From CALXQW01 sp031553045 (GTDB lineage: Bacteria > Verrucomicrobiota > Verrucomicrobiia > Opitutales > Intestinicryptomonadaceae): a stretch of 64,000 bases of DNA. Positions 53,323-61,459 of this stretch are shown in pieces. A program made the position numbers and the translations under genes. The stretch lies in assembly GCA_031553045.1 (NCBI GenBank), contig JAVBLZ010000006.1, positions 372,001 to 436,000 of the forward strand, given 5' to 3'. Numbering within the stretch: the stretch's first letter is position 1; each line of letters begins with the position of its first letter. A model generated the notes under the pieces. That model saw only the letters and a list, made by a program, of their open reading frames with translations, had not been told where the DNA came from and made no database searches.

Positions 53323-53799
53323 ATGTCAGACAAATTCGCTATATTAGAAACAAATGTGGGCACAATTAAAATCAAGCTCTATGACTCTATCGCACCAAAA
53401 ACTTGCGAAAATTTTATAGGCCTCATAAAAAAAGGGTATTATGACGGTATAATTTTTCACCGTGTAATAAAAGAATTTATGATACAGGGTGGAGACCCTA
53501 CCGGCACAGGCAGGGGCGGTGAATCTATCTGGGGCAAGCCTTTTGCCGATGAATGTACGCCTGCTGTAACCTTCAATAAAAAAGGTCTGCTTGCGATGGC
53601 AAATGCGGGCCCTAACACAAACGGCAGTCAGTTTTTTATCACAACAGCAATAACCTCTTGGCTCAACATGAACCACACTATTTTTGGCGAAGTTGTAGAG
53701 GGTTATGATGTCGTAGAAAAAATAGAAAACTCACGAATTGACTTTGCAGACAAGCCTCTTGAAACCAAGAAGATTGTTAAAGCAACTGTTCAAGAATAA
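53323..53799 (+). CDS. cyclophilin-type peptidyl-prolyl isomerase
   Basis: The 158-residue cytosolic protein has the cyclophilin core: FHRVIKEFMIQGGDPTGTGRGG contains the catalytic arginine and glutamine, and LAMANAGPNTNGSQFFIT is the second signature. It speeds proline cis-trans isomerisation in folding. It has no signal peptide, so it resembles PpiB rather than PpiA. It sits in the same operon as the acetolactate synthase gene, with a shared terminator downstream. No functional link between the two is evident. Confidence 0.95.
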   Translation: MSDKFAILETNVGTIKIKLYDSIAPKTCENFIGLIKKGYYDGIIFHRVIKEFMIQGGDPTGTGRGGESIWGKPFADECTPAVTFNKKGLLAMANAGPNTNGSQFFITTAITSWLNMNHTIFGEVVEGYDVVEKIENSRIDFADKPLETKKIVKATVQE

Positions 53800-53806
53800 C
53801 TTTTTT

Positions 53807-53840
53807 AAAAGGCGCAGTTGAAAAACTGCGCCTTTTTTTT
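53807..53840. terminator. bidirectional terminator between the cyclophilin gene and pdxA
   Basis: GGCGCAGTT (53811-53819), loop GAAA and AACTGCGCC (53824-53832), followed by eight T residues, end the plus-strand operon. Four A residues before the stem give weaker termination for pdxA on the minus strand. Confidence 0.9.
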
Positions 53841-53855
53841 AAGTTGCCGATTGCA

Positions 53856-54764
53856 CTAATGCACAAGTTTAAGTGCGCAATCTATGGCGTTTTTCAGACT
53901 ATTGCAAGAAGCTATGCCCTTGCCCGCTATGTCAAAACCCGTGCCGTGATCAGGACTGGTTCGCACATATTTAAGACCCATAGAAATATTTACCGCCTCA
54001 TCAAATTCCAGCGCCTTTAGCGGCGCTAAGGCTTGGTCGTGATACATTGAAACTATGGCGTCGAACTCACCCTTAAGAGTGCGCATAAATACCGTGTCTG
54101 ACGGCAGACACAAACTCAAGTTGCCGTACTCATTTTGCAACTTTTTCAGTATAGGGTTTATAATCAATTTTTCTTCATCACCCAATAAACCATCCTCACC
54201 AGCGTGAGGATTTATACCGCACACGGCAATCCTAACATCCTTGATATTGCGCAATTTTTTTGCCAAAAAATCTGCGGCGGCAACTGCGGAAGAAATGCGT
54301 TTTTCATCAACGCAATTTGAAACTTCTTTAAGAGGTATATGCCATGTAACTAGGCTTGTTATAAGTTTTGAACCTGCAAAGGACATGACAGCATCCCCGC
54401 CCCAACGCTCCTGAAAAAACTCCGTCTGACCGGCAAAATTAAAACCAACTTTACTCATTTGAGATTTGCTTGTGGGCGCTGTTGTAACTGCACAAAATCT
54501 GCCTTCAAGACAACCTAAAGCCGCAGATTCCAAAGCATTGTATGCTATCTTTGCGCTTTCAATAGTGGGCTTGCCCAAGCGTGGCTCAATATCAGAATTG
54601 TCTATACAAAGGCCCTCAAAAGCCTTGGGCAAACACTCTAAAAATTTCTTATGCGCAAGAATACAAACTCTATCCGCATAAGATGGATTTTCATGAGCCC
54701 ATTTTTTAATTATTTCCGGACCAAGCCCGGCGGCATCGCCTATTGTGAGCGCAAGCTTTTTCAT
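53856..54764 (-). CDS. pdxA: 4-hydroxythreonine-4-phosphate dehydrogenase
   Basis: The 302-residue enzyme oxidises 4-phosphohydroxy-L-threonine for pyridoxal phosphate synthesis by the DXP-dependent route. GDAAGLGPEIIKK at the start, GINPHAGEDGLLGDEE and MYHDQALAPLKALEFDEAVNISMGL with RTSPDHGTGFDIAGKG carry the metal-binding histidines and aspartates. Length is slightly under the usual 320-330. It is third in the minus operon with lpxA (17 bases upstream) and the membrane protein gene. This suggests the organism makes its own vitamin B6. Confidence 0.95.
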   Translation of the reverse strand: MKKLALTIGDAAGLGPEIIKKWAHENPSYADRVCILAHKKFLECLPKAFEGLCIDNSDIEPRLGKPTIESAKIAYNALESAALGCLEGRFCAVTTAPTSKSQMSKVGFNFAGQTEFFQERWGGDAVMSFAGSKLITSLVTWHIPLKEVSNCVDEKRISSAVAAADFLAKKLRNIKDVRIAVCGINPHAGEDGLLGDEEKLIINPILKKLQNEYGNLSLCLPSDTVFMRTLKGEFDAIVSMYHDQALAPLKALEFDEAVNISMGLKYVRTSPDHGTGFDIAGKGIASCNSLKNAIDCALKLVH

Positions 54765-54781
54765 GGCAAGAAATGCAGGAC

Positions 54782-55573
54782 TTAATCTTTCTGGTTAAAA
54801 ACAAAAGTCCTACCCTCAACTTCCGTAAAAAATCTTAAAAATTCTTCAGCCTCGCAACACGTTGCCAGATTAGAATCTAAGGCCTGCCGTGCATTGGATA
54901 TTGCGCCGCCAGACCTGCCATAGACCGCCATATAAACTGCCTTCAGATTCGCAATACAATCTCTGGAAACTTTGCGTCTTGAAAGGCCAATCAAGTTCAA
55001 ACCCTTAACCATATTGCGTTCAAGAGCATTGACGTATGGCGGAATATCTCTTGAAAATGCGCTGTTGCCGCTAATCATAACGCCTTGTCCCACCCTCAAT
55101 TTTTGATGCAACATCACCCCACCGCTTATAAAGACATCTTTGCCAACCTTTACAAAACCTCCCACAGCAGCAGAATTTGCAATTATCACATTGTCGCCAA
55201 TCAGCGAGTCGTGCCCAACGTGAGAAGATGCCATAAGCAAACAATTTTCACCGATTACCGTGGCGTTGCCTTCAATAGTCGCCCTGTGAATTGTGGTACT
55301 TTCACGAATAGTCGTACCCTTTCCGATATTCACAAAAGTTTTTGTGGACGTGCTAAAATGCAAATCTTGAGGGTCGCCAGATATTACCGTAAAAGCGCAT
55401 ATTTTACAATCTTCGGCGATACGTGAACCGCTCTTAATAAAGGCGTACGGTTCAATAACGGTGTTGTCCAAAATTTCAACGTCGTCTTCAATCACCGCAT
55501 AAGCGCCTATCTTAACCGAAGCCGCAATTTTTGCTTCCGATGAAATTATTGCTGTTGGATGTATGTTTGACAT
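54782..55573 (-). CDS. lpxA: UDP-N-acetylglucosamine acyltransferase
   Basis: The 263-residue protein is built from left-handed beta-helix hexapeptides, for example IHPTAIISSEAKIAASVKIG. The catalytic His121 lies in SHVGHDSLIGDNVIIAN, matching His125 of E. coli LpxA. It adds a hydroxyacyl chain in the first step of lipid A synthesis, so the cell should have lipopolysaccharide. The C-terminal helical part contains AVYMAVYGRSGG. lpxB, lpxD and fabZ are not adjacent, so the usual lpx cluster is broken up. The gene lies 1 base after the 554-residue membrane protein stop. Confidence 0.95.
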   Translation of the reverse strand: MSNIHPTAIISSEAKIAASVKIGAYAVIEDDVEILDNTVIEPYAFIKSGSRIAEDCKICAFTVISGDPQDLHFSTSTKTFVNIGKGTTIRESTTIHRATIEGNATVIGENCLLMASSHVGHDSLIGDNVIIANSAAVGGFVKVGKDVFISGGVMLHQKLRVGQGVMISGNSAFSRDIPPYVNALERNMVKGLNLIGLSRRKVSRDCIANLKAVYMAVYGRSGGAISNARQALDSNLATCCEAEEFLRFFTEVEGRTFVFNQKD

Positions 55574-55574
55574 T

Positions 55575-57239
55575 TTAGTCCCCCTCTTGTTGACGTCTGG
55601 TTTCTATAATCAGTTTTCTTCTGTATGTGCGCAGATTAATTATCTTGAGCATAGCGCTAAACAAAATACCAAACAAGGTTGAAGTATATGCGGTCATAAG
55701 ACTTGCTTGCACTATCCCCAAAGAAAGAAGCACCAAAGACAACACTGTACCCCAAAGCCCCACATAAAGCCCTAAATCAAAAAGATCCGTTTCATTGTTG
55801 AGCAGCTCCAACTTTACCGCCGATGAAAGGCTGCTACGCTTGATTGATGATATGCGTATTAGACCTATCACGTATATTGTAAACTGTACTATCAAAAAGA
55901 TAGACATTGCCATTATTGTAGTTGTGTCGAGTTTGAAGTTCATACCGTCTTCCTTAACTGTGTTAATTAATTGTTGAATTGTTAAATTGATTTCTGGCGG
56001 CTCACCTTGAGAGATTGACCAGTCTAAAATTTGAGGCTCAATAAATGCCAAAGCCAAAATTGTAAATATACATGCCTCAAAAAACCCCCTTATCAAAGAT
56101 AATGTAGAGTGCCAAGAAGGCGTGTCTTTACGAGGATATATAATATTGAAAAAACCTCTTAAAATAAGATACCCCGAAAGAAGCAAAAGCACAACTTTTA
56201 TCACCAGAAATAGTTTGGGCATATCCGCACAAAGGCTTGGCAAAGATAACGCAGAACGCATAAGCGATATTGGCTCAGAGAAAAATTTTAAAAGCTCAGA
56301 CTCAATATATAATGGCTTGTCTTGAGAATATAAGAACCTTAAAGAACCTTCTGAAATCTTTAAAGTTTCCACAAAAGATTCCCAATATTTTTCATTGCGT
56401 GTGTTTAGATAATCATACGCACCGTCTATGCCGGAAGACATATAAACGCTGGCAAGCAAAGCATTCGCATAGGTTTCGTTTTTCTGATTTCTATATAACT
56501 TTGCAAAATTGTATGCCTGATTTATGGAGATGAAGTTTGAGAAAAGCACCCTAAGCTCCGTCCAATCTAGCGCCTTTGAAAAACTGAGTATTGTTATTGA
56601 AAGCGTCTCAAAATTTGCGGTATCGCCCTCTCTTGCAGAGTCTATCGCCGAAACAACCTGAGGCAACATAGCAGAAGATATGTCTCCTGACTGAATTAAA
56701 AATGCGATAGTTAAAATGGCGACCTCAAAGGGCGCACCTGCTGCAGTGTATGCCGCAGGCAAAGTAGAAGTATTTACATCTCTGAGGGAAAGTGTTTTTT
56801 TGACGAGGGCAAAATCGCTCTGGTTTAAAAATTGCAAAAGCTTACTTCTATACTCTTTCAAGACCAAAAGCTCATAAAAGCTCGTATGGGCGTTTTCCGA
56901 TTTTGAGATTCCCAAAGAACTGCTAAAGGCGTCAAAAAACGGCTCATTTCCGCCCGCCAAACGCCACGATGGCTTTTCTTGGTATATTGCCTCAACAAGT
57001 TTTTTTGTGTCTTCAGAATCTGGAATGCAACTTGAGATTCTCAAAGCGATAGAGGGTTTTGCGCTGTCCAAATAAATCTGTTTAGATTTTTCCGCAGTCA
57101 AAGATGTCTTTGCAAAGGTGTCTAAGATACTCCTATCGACGGCGGAAAAATAGACGGGCAATGCCAGCGCAAAGAGAAATAAGGCAAGCCCTGCGCACAT
57201 TCTCGCAAATTGTAAAGGCATTCTACGAAAGTATAGCAT
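55575..57239 (-). CDS. membrane protein with MotA/TolQ/ExbB-like C-terminal part
   Basis: The 554-residue product starts with a hydrophobic segment (about 15-33), then a long helical region (about 40-330) exposed to one side of the membrane. Helices follow near 345-365, 385-405 and 435-460. The end (about 480-540) reads GLYVGLWGTVLSLVLLSLG and TSTLFGILFSAMLKIIN, which resembles the paired helices of proton-channel proteins MotA, TolQ and ExbB. No partner of the MotB/TolR/ExbD type lies beside it. It heads the operon with lpxA and pdxA. The function is unknown; an energy-coupling or scaffold role in the envelope is inference. Confidence 0.6.
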   Translation of the reverse strand: MLYFRRMPLQFARMCAGLALFLFALALPVYFSAVDRSILDTFAKTSLTAEKSKQIYLDSAKPSIALRISSCIPDSEDTKKLVEAIYQEKPSWRLAGGNEPFFDAFSSSLGISKSENAHTSFYELLVLKEYRSKLLQFLNQSDFALVKKTLSLRDVNTSTLPAAYTAAGAPFEVAILTIAFLIQSGDISSAMLPQVVSAIDSAREGDTANFETLSITILSFSKALDWTELRVLFSNFISINQAYNFAKLYRNQKNETYANALLASVYMSSGIDGAYDYLNTRNEKYWESFVETLKISEGSLRFLYSQDKPLYIESELLKFFSEPISLMRSALSLPSLCADMPKLFLVIKVVLLLLSGYLILRGFFNIIYPRKDTPSWHSTLSLIRGFFEACIFTILALAFIEPQILDWSISQGEPPEINLTIQQLINTVKEDGMNFKLDTTTIMAMSIFLIVQFTIYVIGLIRISSIKRSSLSSAVKLELLNNETDLFDLGLYVGLWGTVLSLVLLSLGIVQASLMTAYTSTLFGILFSAMLKIINLRTYRRKLIIETRRQQEGD

Positions 57240-57346
57240 TTAACATAAATCAAATATATTTTGCCTTATTGCGTCAAGTTTTGCTTTGGAAAAATGCTTG
57301 ATAAATCTCATCATCTAAATTTTACTTAGACTAAATAAAGTTGAAG

Positions 57347-57691
57347 ATGAGTAACAAAACCATATTTCAAAAAATCGCCGACGGAGAAATTCCCAGCTCT
57401 ATTATATATAGGGACGAATTTTGCATAGCTATCAAAGACATAAATCCGCAAGCGCCTGTGCATGTCTTGCTCATTCCGTTAAAACCCATAGAAAGACTTG
57501 CCTTGGCGACAGATGCAGACGCAAATTTGCTTTCCCACCTAATGCTTACAGCCCCAAAAGTGGCAAAGCTTTGCAATGCGGGCGACGGTTTTAGAGTTGT
57601 GATTAATAATGGTCTGATTGCCGGCGAAACCGTGCCGCATTTGCATATTCACATTCTGGGCGGACGCCCCTTGCATTGGCCACCAGGGTGA
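57347..57691 (+). CDS. hinT: HIT-family nucleotide-binding protein
   Basis: The ATG at 57347 gives 114 residues; a TTG six bases earlier is less likely. The product starts SNKTIFQKIADGEIPSSIIY and ends with the histidine triad HLHIHILGGRP (His98, His100, His102). It is typical of HinT, a purine nucleoside phosphoramidase. The acyl-ACP thioesterase gene starts 7 bases after its stop, so it heads a four-gene operon. Confidence 0.95.
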   Translation: MSNKTIFQKIADGEIPSSIIYRDEFCIAIKDINPQAPVHVLLIPLKPIERLALATDADANLLSHLMLTAPKVAKLCNAGDGFRVVINNGLIAGETVPHLHIHILGGRPLHWPPG

Positions 57692-57698
57692 TTTTGCG

Positions 57699-58433
57699 AT
57701 GAAAAAATTTTCAGAAATTTCAAAAGTCAGAACCAGCGACGCAAACTTTCAGGCACAGATAAAATTGCCAAGTTTGCTTGAGTTTTTGCAAGAAGCCGCA
57801 ACCAATCATGCGGATATGATAGGTCTTGGGCGTTCAGAGATATATCCCAAAAAATTGGGTTGGGCGCTTACAAAGCTGCATTTGAAAATTGATAAGCTGC
57901 CCCTTTGGCAAGACCTTGTTGAAGTTATAACTTGGCCCTCTTGCCACTCAAAAATTGTAGCTGAAAGGGAATTTTTGCTCAAGGACTCCAAGTCTAATAT
58001 TGTTATTGCAAAAGCCCGCACTCAGTGGGTTTTAATAAATCTTCAAACCAGAAAGTTGGAGCGCATATCCGCCCTAGGCACATCTTGGGATGAAAACCCC
58101 GAAAAATCTTTTGAAGAAGATGTGCGCAACAATATTGAAATTTCAAGGGTTGATTTTTCCGCACATTGCACTGTAAGAAAAGAGGATATAGACTTGAATT
58201 TGCACGTCAACAACGCCGTCTATCTCACTTGGGCGCTTGAGGCGGTTCCAAATGCTTTCATGCAAATCAACGCCCCTAAAGAGCTTTCAATTTCATTTAT
58301 TTCGGAAGTTTCACAAGGCAACTCAATAATTTCTGAATGCCAATTTGAAGGTTCAAAATCCATACACAGCATAAAACTTGCCGACACTCTTAAAGAGTGC
58401 GCCAGAGTAAACATAGATTGGGAAAAAATTTAA
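57699..58433 (+). CDS. acyl-ACP thioesterase (FatA/FatB-type)
   Basis: The ATG at 57699 is preferred because the in-frame upstream part overlaps the hinT end and has no family resemblance. The 244-residue protein is a double hot-dog thioesterase, with LLEFLQEAATNHADMIGLGRSEIYPKKLGW in the first half and a second half holding the DLNLHVNNAVYLTWALEA motif (Asn, His and Val of the active site). It releases fatty acids from acyl carrier protein. Free fatty acid release could supply lipid A or lipoprotein acylation, but the partner is unknown. It lies 1 base before the membrane protein gene. Confidence 0.88.
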   Translation: MKKFSEISKVRTSDANFQAQIKLPSLLEFLQEAATNHADMIGLGRSEIYPKKLGWALTKLHLKIDKLPLWQDLVEVITWPSCHSKIVAEREFLLKDSKSNIVIAKARTQWVLINLQTRKLERISALGTSWDENPEKSFEEDVRNNIEISRVDFSAHCTVRKEDIDLNLHVNNAVYLTWALEAVPNAFMQINAPKELSISFISEVSQGNSIISECQFEGSKSIHSIKLADTLKECARVNIDWEKI

Positions 58434-58434
58434 T

Positions 58435-58971
58435 ATGTCTCTTACAATATCAATAATTCTTTTGGCAATAATTTTTGCCATATTTGGCTTTCCTTTTGTG
58501 AGCCCAAGCAAAAGTGTGAGGTTAAAAACTATGGAGTTTTTGCGCAGTAAAAAAGCCGCAATTACCCTTGTAATACCTGCAACAGCATGGTTTGGATACG
58601 TGTTATCTCAGTTGGGAGAGTCTGATTTTGGAGACTACAAATTGCTATTCATACTTATTTTCTGCGGGGCGGGCTTGCTCTCCTTCATTTTTTTGGATGA
58701 CTTTTTGAGCGTCAGGGGGCTTTCTGTTTTAGTAATTCTATCATGCCGAGAATTTATTGACAGCGCTTTTATGCAAGAACCGTCCGCAAGGCTTGTCATG
58801 GTTACACTTGCTTACATATTGGTTGTATCGGCAATTTATTTTGGTTGTCTGCCTTATAGAATGAGAGACTTGTTCACCTATCTATATAAGAATGATTTTA
58901 GGGCAAAAGCTTTTGGTTGCATTCTCTGGTGCTGTTCTTTGGCTTTGATAATTTCAGTATTTTTTTGTTAG
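58435..58971 (+). CDS. five-helix membrane protein of unknown function
   Basis: The 178-residue product has about five hydrophobic segments (about 2-20, 40-57, 68-87, 115-136 and 155-176), short loops and no motif I can assign. Both ends are hydrophobic. It lies 1 base after the thioesterase stop and 1 base before gmk, so it is translated within this operon. Presence of several buried charged residues, for example in ILSCREFIDSA, suggests it is more than a simple anchor. No family recognised. Confidence 0.6.
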   Translation: MSLTISIILLAIIFAIFGFPFVSPSKSVRLKTMEFLRSKKAAITLVIPATAWFGYVLSQLGESDFGDYKLLFILIFCGAGLLSFIFLDDFLSVRGLSVLVILSCREFIDSAFMQEPSARLVMVTLAYILVVSAIYFGCLPYRMRDLFTYLYKNDFRAKAFGCILWCCSLALIISVFFC

Positions 58972-58972
58972 T

Positions 58973-59557
58973 ATGAAAGGCGCAAAAATCCTCATAGTTT
59001 CTGGGCCTGCGGGCAGTGGCAAGAACACCGTTTGCGAGCGTCTGATGCAAAAATATGCAAATGTTGAAAGAATTTTAACATCAACAAGTCGAGCGCCCAG
59101 AGGGCAAGAAAAGGACATGGTTGATTACAAGTTTTTTTCAAAAAAAGAATTTGAAAATTTAATCTTACAAGATGCTTTTTATGAGTGGGCAAAAGTGCAT
59201 GACAATTATTACGGCACATTAAAATCGGCAATTTCAGAAAAATTAAAACAGGGGAAAAATCTGCTTTTAATTATAGACGTGCAAGGGGCAAAATCTTGGG
59301 CAGGGATTGCCGAAAAAAATCCGGAAATCAAAGAAAGACTTTCCACCATATTCATAATGCCGCCAAGCATTGATGAGCTTAAAAACCGTTTGACGATTAG
59401 GGATACGGAGTCTCAGTCAGACATAGAAAAACGTATGCAAACGGCAATTTTGGAAATGCGTGAATTTAATATTTTTGAACGCATCATATATTCAAAATCT
59501 AAAGAAGAAGATTTTGCCGAGTTTGAAAAAATCTATCTGGAAATCACCCAGTCATAG
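58973..59557 (+). CDS. gmk: guanylate kinase
   Basis: The 194-residue kinase phosphorylates GMP to GDP. The P-loop is SGPAGSGKNT, in which the usual Ser or Thr after the lysine (GKST) is replaced by Asn18. LTSTSRAPRGQEKDMVDYKFFSKKEFE binds GMP, and LLIIDVQGAKSWAG is the Walker B part. Length is typical (about 200). It ends 25 bases inside the convergent M24 peptidase gene. Confidence 0.95.
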   Translation: MKGAKILIVSGPAGSGKNTVCERLMQKYANVERILTSTSRAPRGQEKDMVDYKFFSKKEFENLILQDAFYEWAKVHDNYYGTLKSAISEKLKQGKNLLLIIDVQGAKSWAGIAEKNPEIKERLSTIFIMPPSIDELKNRLTIRDTESQSDIEKRMQTAILEMREFNIFERIIYSKSKEEDFAEFEKIYLEITQS

Positions 59558-60645
59558 TTAAATTTTGAGAGTTTTTTTGCGCCTGAATTTTCAACCAATA
59601 CGCAATCTTCAATCCTACAAGCGCCTAAACCTTTGTAATACAGGGCAGGTTCAACCGTTACAACATTGCCTGATTTCAAAACGTTTTTAGCGTTGCCCAG
59701 CCTTGGCGCTTCATGAATTTCAAGACCAACCCCGTGCCCTGTGCTATGGAAGAAACCGCCCCACACCCCGTTTTTTTGAGCTGTGTAATAACCTTGGGTT
59801 TCAAAAAAAATTTTCACATTGCCGTGCACTAAATTTGCCTCAACCCCATCTTTAATTTGCGAAATTGCATTGCGCTGCGCCTTCAAAACGGTTGACACCA
59901 AATGTTCCTGTATTGTACTTGGCGCACCTTTTAAAAAAGTACGCGTCATATCGCCAAAATATCCGGATGTATTTAGTCTCGGGAAAATATCCGCAACTAT
60001 CAAAGAATTTGCGTAAACTGCGCCAAAACCCTCGCAATGCGGGTCGCAAGCTTGATCTCCGCAGGCAAAAATTGTTCTGCTTAATGTTGCGCCCTTTTCA
60101 AGGCCGATTTTATCAAGCTCAAACTTTACCATCTGGCTGGTTAAAATCTTTTTGTTCCAGAGCAATTTTTTACCTGAAATTTTTGAAGACGCCAAAATTT
60201 CAACAATGCGTTTATAACACAAACTTGCAACGTTGTTTGCCTTCGCAATTTCTGAGGCTTCATAATCTTTTTTTATGGCTCTTTCAGGCAAAATATCGCC
60301 TTCTGAAATTTCTATATCAAGTTTTAAAGAGCGTAATTTTTCCAACATTAATGCCGGAAAATTTGCAGGCACAATTAGTTTTGAAATTTTAAGTTTATCA
60401 AAGAGCGCCTTTAAAACGTGGCAGACAGAATCTAAACCAATTTTTTTTGCAATCTCGGAATAATCATAACAGACATCAAAGTCTGCATAAAGTTTTGCCC
60501 TTTCAAGTTCTAAAGGGTGCAGTAAGGCGCATTTTTTATTTTTGTGTGTAAAGGCAAAAAAAGCATCTGGTATGAACAGCTTTGAAAAATAAAGCATATC
60601 AGCAGACTCAGTGCTTGAAGCGTAAATTAAAATTTCCCTTTTCAT
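59533..60645 (-). CDS. M24-family metallopeptidase (Xaa-Pro peptidase-like)
   Basis: The 370-residue protein has the pita-bread fold of creatinase and Xaa-Pro aminopeptidases. The metal ligands can be seen in IVADIFPRLNTSGYFGDMTRTF (two Asp), FHSTGHGVGLEIHEAPRL (His) and VVTVEPALYYKG (Glu), with a last Glu in CRIEDCV. It removes an amino acid before proline or acts on a small amidine, which cannot be told apart. The gene overlaps gmk at its end, and its start is divergent from the DUF192 lipoprotein gene with 47 bases between. Confidence 0.9.
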   Translation of the reverse strand: MKREILIYASSTESADMLYFSKLFIPDAFFAFTHKNKKCALLHPLELERAKLYADFDVCYDYSEIAKKIGLDSVCHVLKALFDKLKISKLIVPANFPALMLEKLRSLKLDIEISEGDILPERAIKKDYEASEIAKANNVASLCYKRIVEILASSKISGKKLLWNKKILTSQMVKFELDKIGLEKGATLSRTIFACGDQACDPHCEGFGAVYANSLIVADIFPRLNTSGYFGDMTRTFLKGAPSTIQEHLVSTVLKAQRNAISQIKDGVEANLVHGNVKIFFETQGYYTAQKNGVWGGFFHSTGHGVGLEIHEAPRLGNAKNVLKSGNVVTVEPALYYKGLGACRIEDCVLVENSGAKKLSKFNYDWVISR

Positions 60646-60692
60646 TATATAAAATTGTTGCCGAATTTAAAAAGAGCAACAGTATCGCATTT

Positions 60693-61181
60693 ATGAATTT
60701 TGAAAAGATATTTTTATTATTGGCGATTTCTTTAGCATCCGCCTTTTTAACGTCTTGTCTGGAAAAACCCTCGGAAAACAAATCGGTGGACGATTATTTT
60801 GACATGAAAATATCCACCTCAACATTTAAAGCAAGGCTTGCCGTAGAGGATTCTGAAAAAGCCAAGGGTCTAATGCATATAAAGTCCTTAGATGAAAATT
60901 GCGGAATGTTTTTTGTTTATACAAGCGCTCAAAAAATGTCTTTTTGGATGAAAGACACTTATATCCCCTTAGATTTGGCATTTTTTGATAAAGACCTGAA
61001 ACTGCGTGAAATCAAAAAATTATATCCATTAAATTTGGACAGCGTACAATCATCTTCCTCAGAAATTTTATATGCGCTTGAGATGAACGCCGGTTGGTTT
61101 GAAAAAAATAAAATATCCATAGGCACGTACTTGGACAAAAAACTTTTTGAAAATGCGCTTGGCGCAAGAGGCGTAAAATGA
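60693..61181 (+). CDS. DUF192-family lipoprotein
   Basis: From the ATG at 60693 the product has 162 residues with a lipoprotein signal ending FLTSC (Cys22). The open frame reaches 60582 inside the M24 gene but lacks a plausible start there. The mature part holds the DUF192 core: GLMHIKSLDENCGMFFVY, then MSFWMKDTYIPLDLAFFD and YALEMNAGWFEK. The family is widespread and small; its function is unsettled. The stop overlaps the next gene (ATGATG) by 4 bases, and mnmE follows two genes later. Confidence 0.88.
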   Translation: MNFEKIFLLLAISLASAFLTSCLEKPSENKSVDDYFDMKISTSTFKARLAVEDSEKAKGLMHIKSLDENCGMFFVYTSAQKMSFWMKDTYIPLDLAFFDKDLKLREIKKLYPLNLDSVQSSSSEILYALEMNAGWFEKNKISIGTYLDKKLFENALGARGVK

Positions 61182-61459
61182 TGCTTCCAAAACCTCAAAA
61201 ATTTTTAATTCTGCTGACAAGCCTCTTGATTGCCACTGCCGTATATATGGGCGCATACGCATATTTTTCCCCGACATTAACAGACTGGCAGAAAGAGCAG
61301 AATATGGATTTGATGGCAGGCACGGGCACTACAAAAATGCAGGTGTATGCACGCAGTTTCTCCTGCGCAGGACTATCATTTGCATTCTCGGCAATAATTT
61401 TATTTGCCGTACTTAAAAATGCGCAAAAGAAAGCCGGACGGCAAGATGTCTCAAAATAA
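61178..61459 (+). CDS. small two-helix membrane protein
   Basis: The 93-residue product has two hydrophobic segments (about 8-28 and 60-82) joined by a polar loop with FSPTLTDWQKEQNMDLMAGTGT. It overlaps the DUF192 gene by 4 bases at its start and mnmE by 14 bases at its end, so translational coupling suggests it is real. No family is recognised. Confidence 0.65.
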   Translation: MMLPKPQKFLILLTSLLIATAVYMGAYAYFSPTLTDWQKEQNMDLMAGTGTTKMQVYARSFSCAGLSFAFSAIILFAVLKNAQKKAGRQDVSK

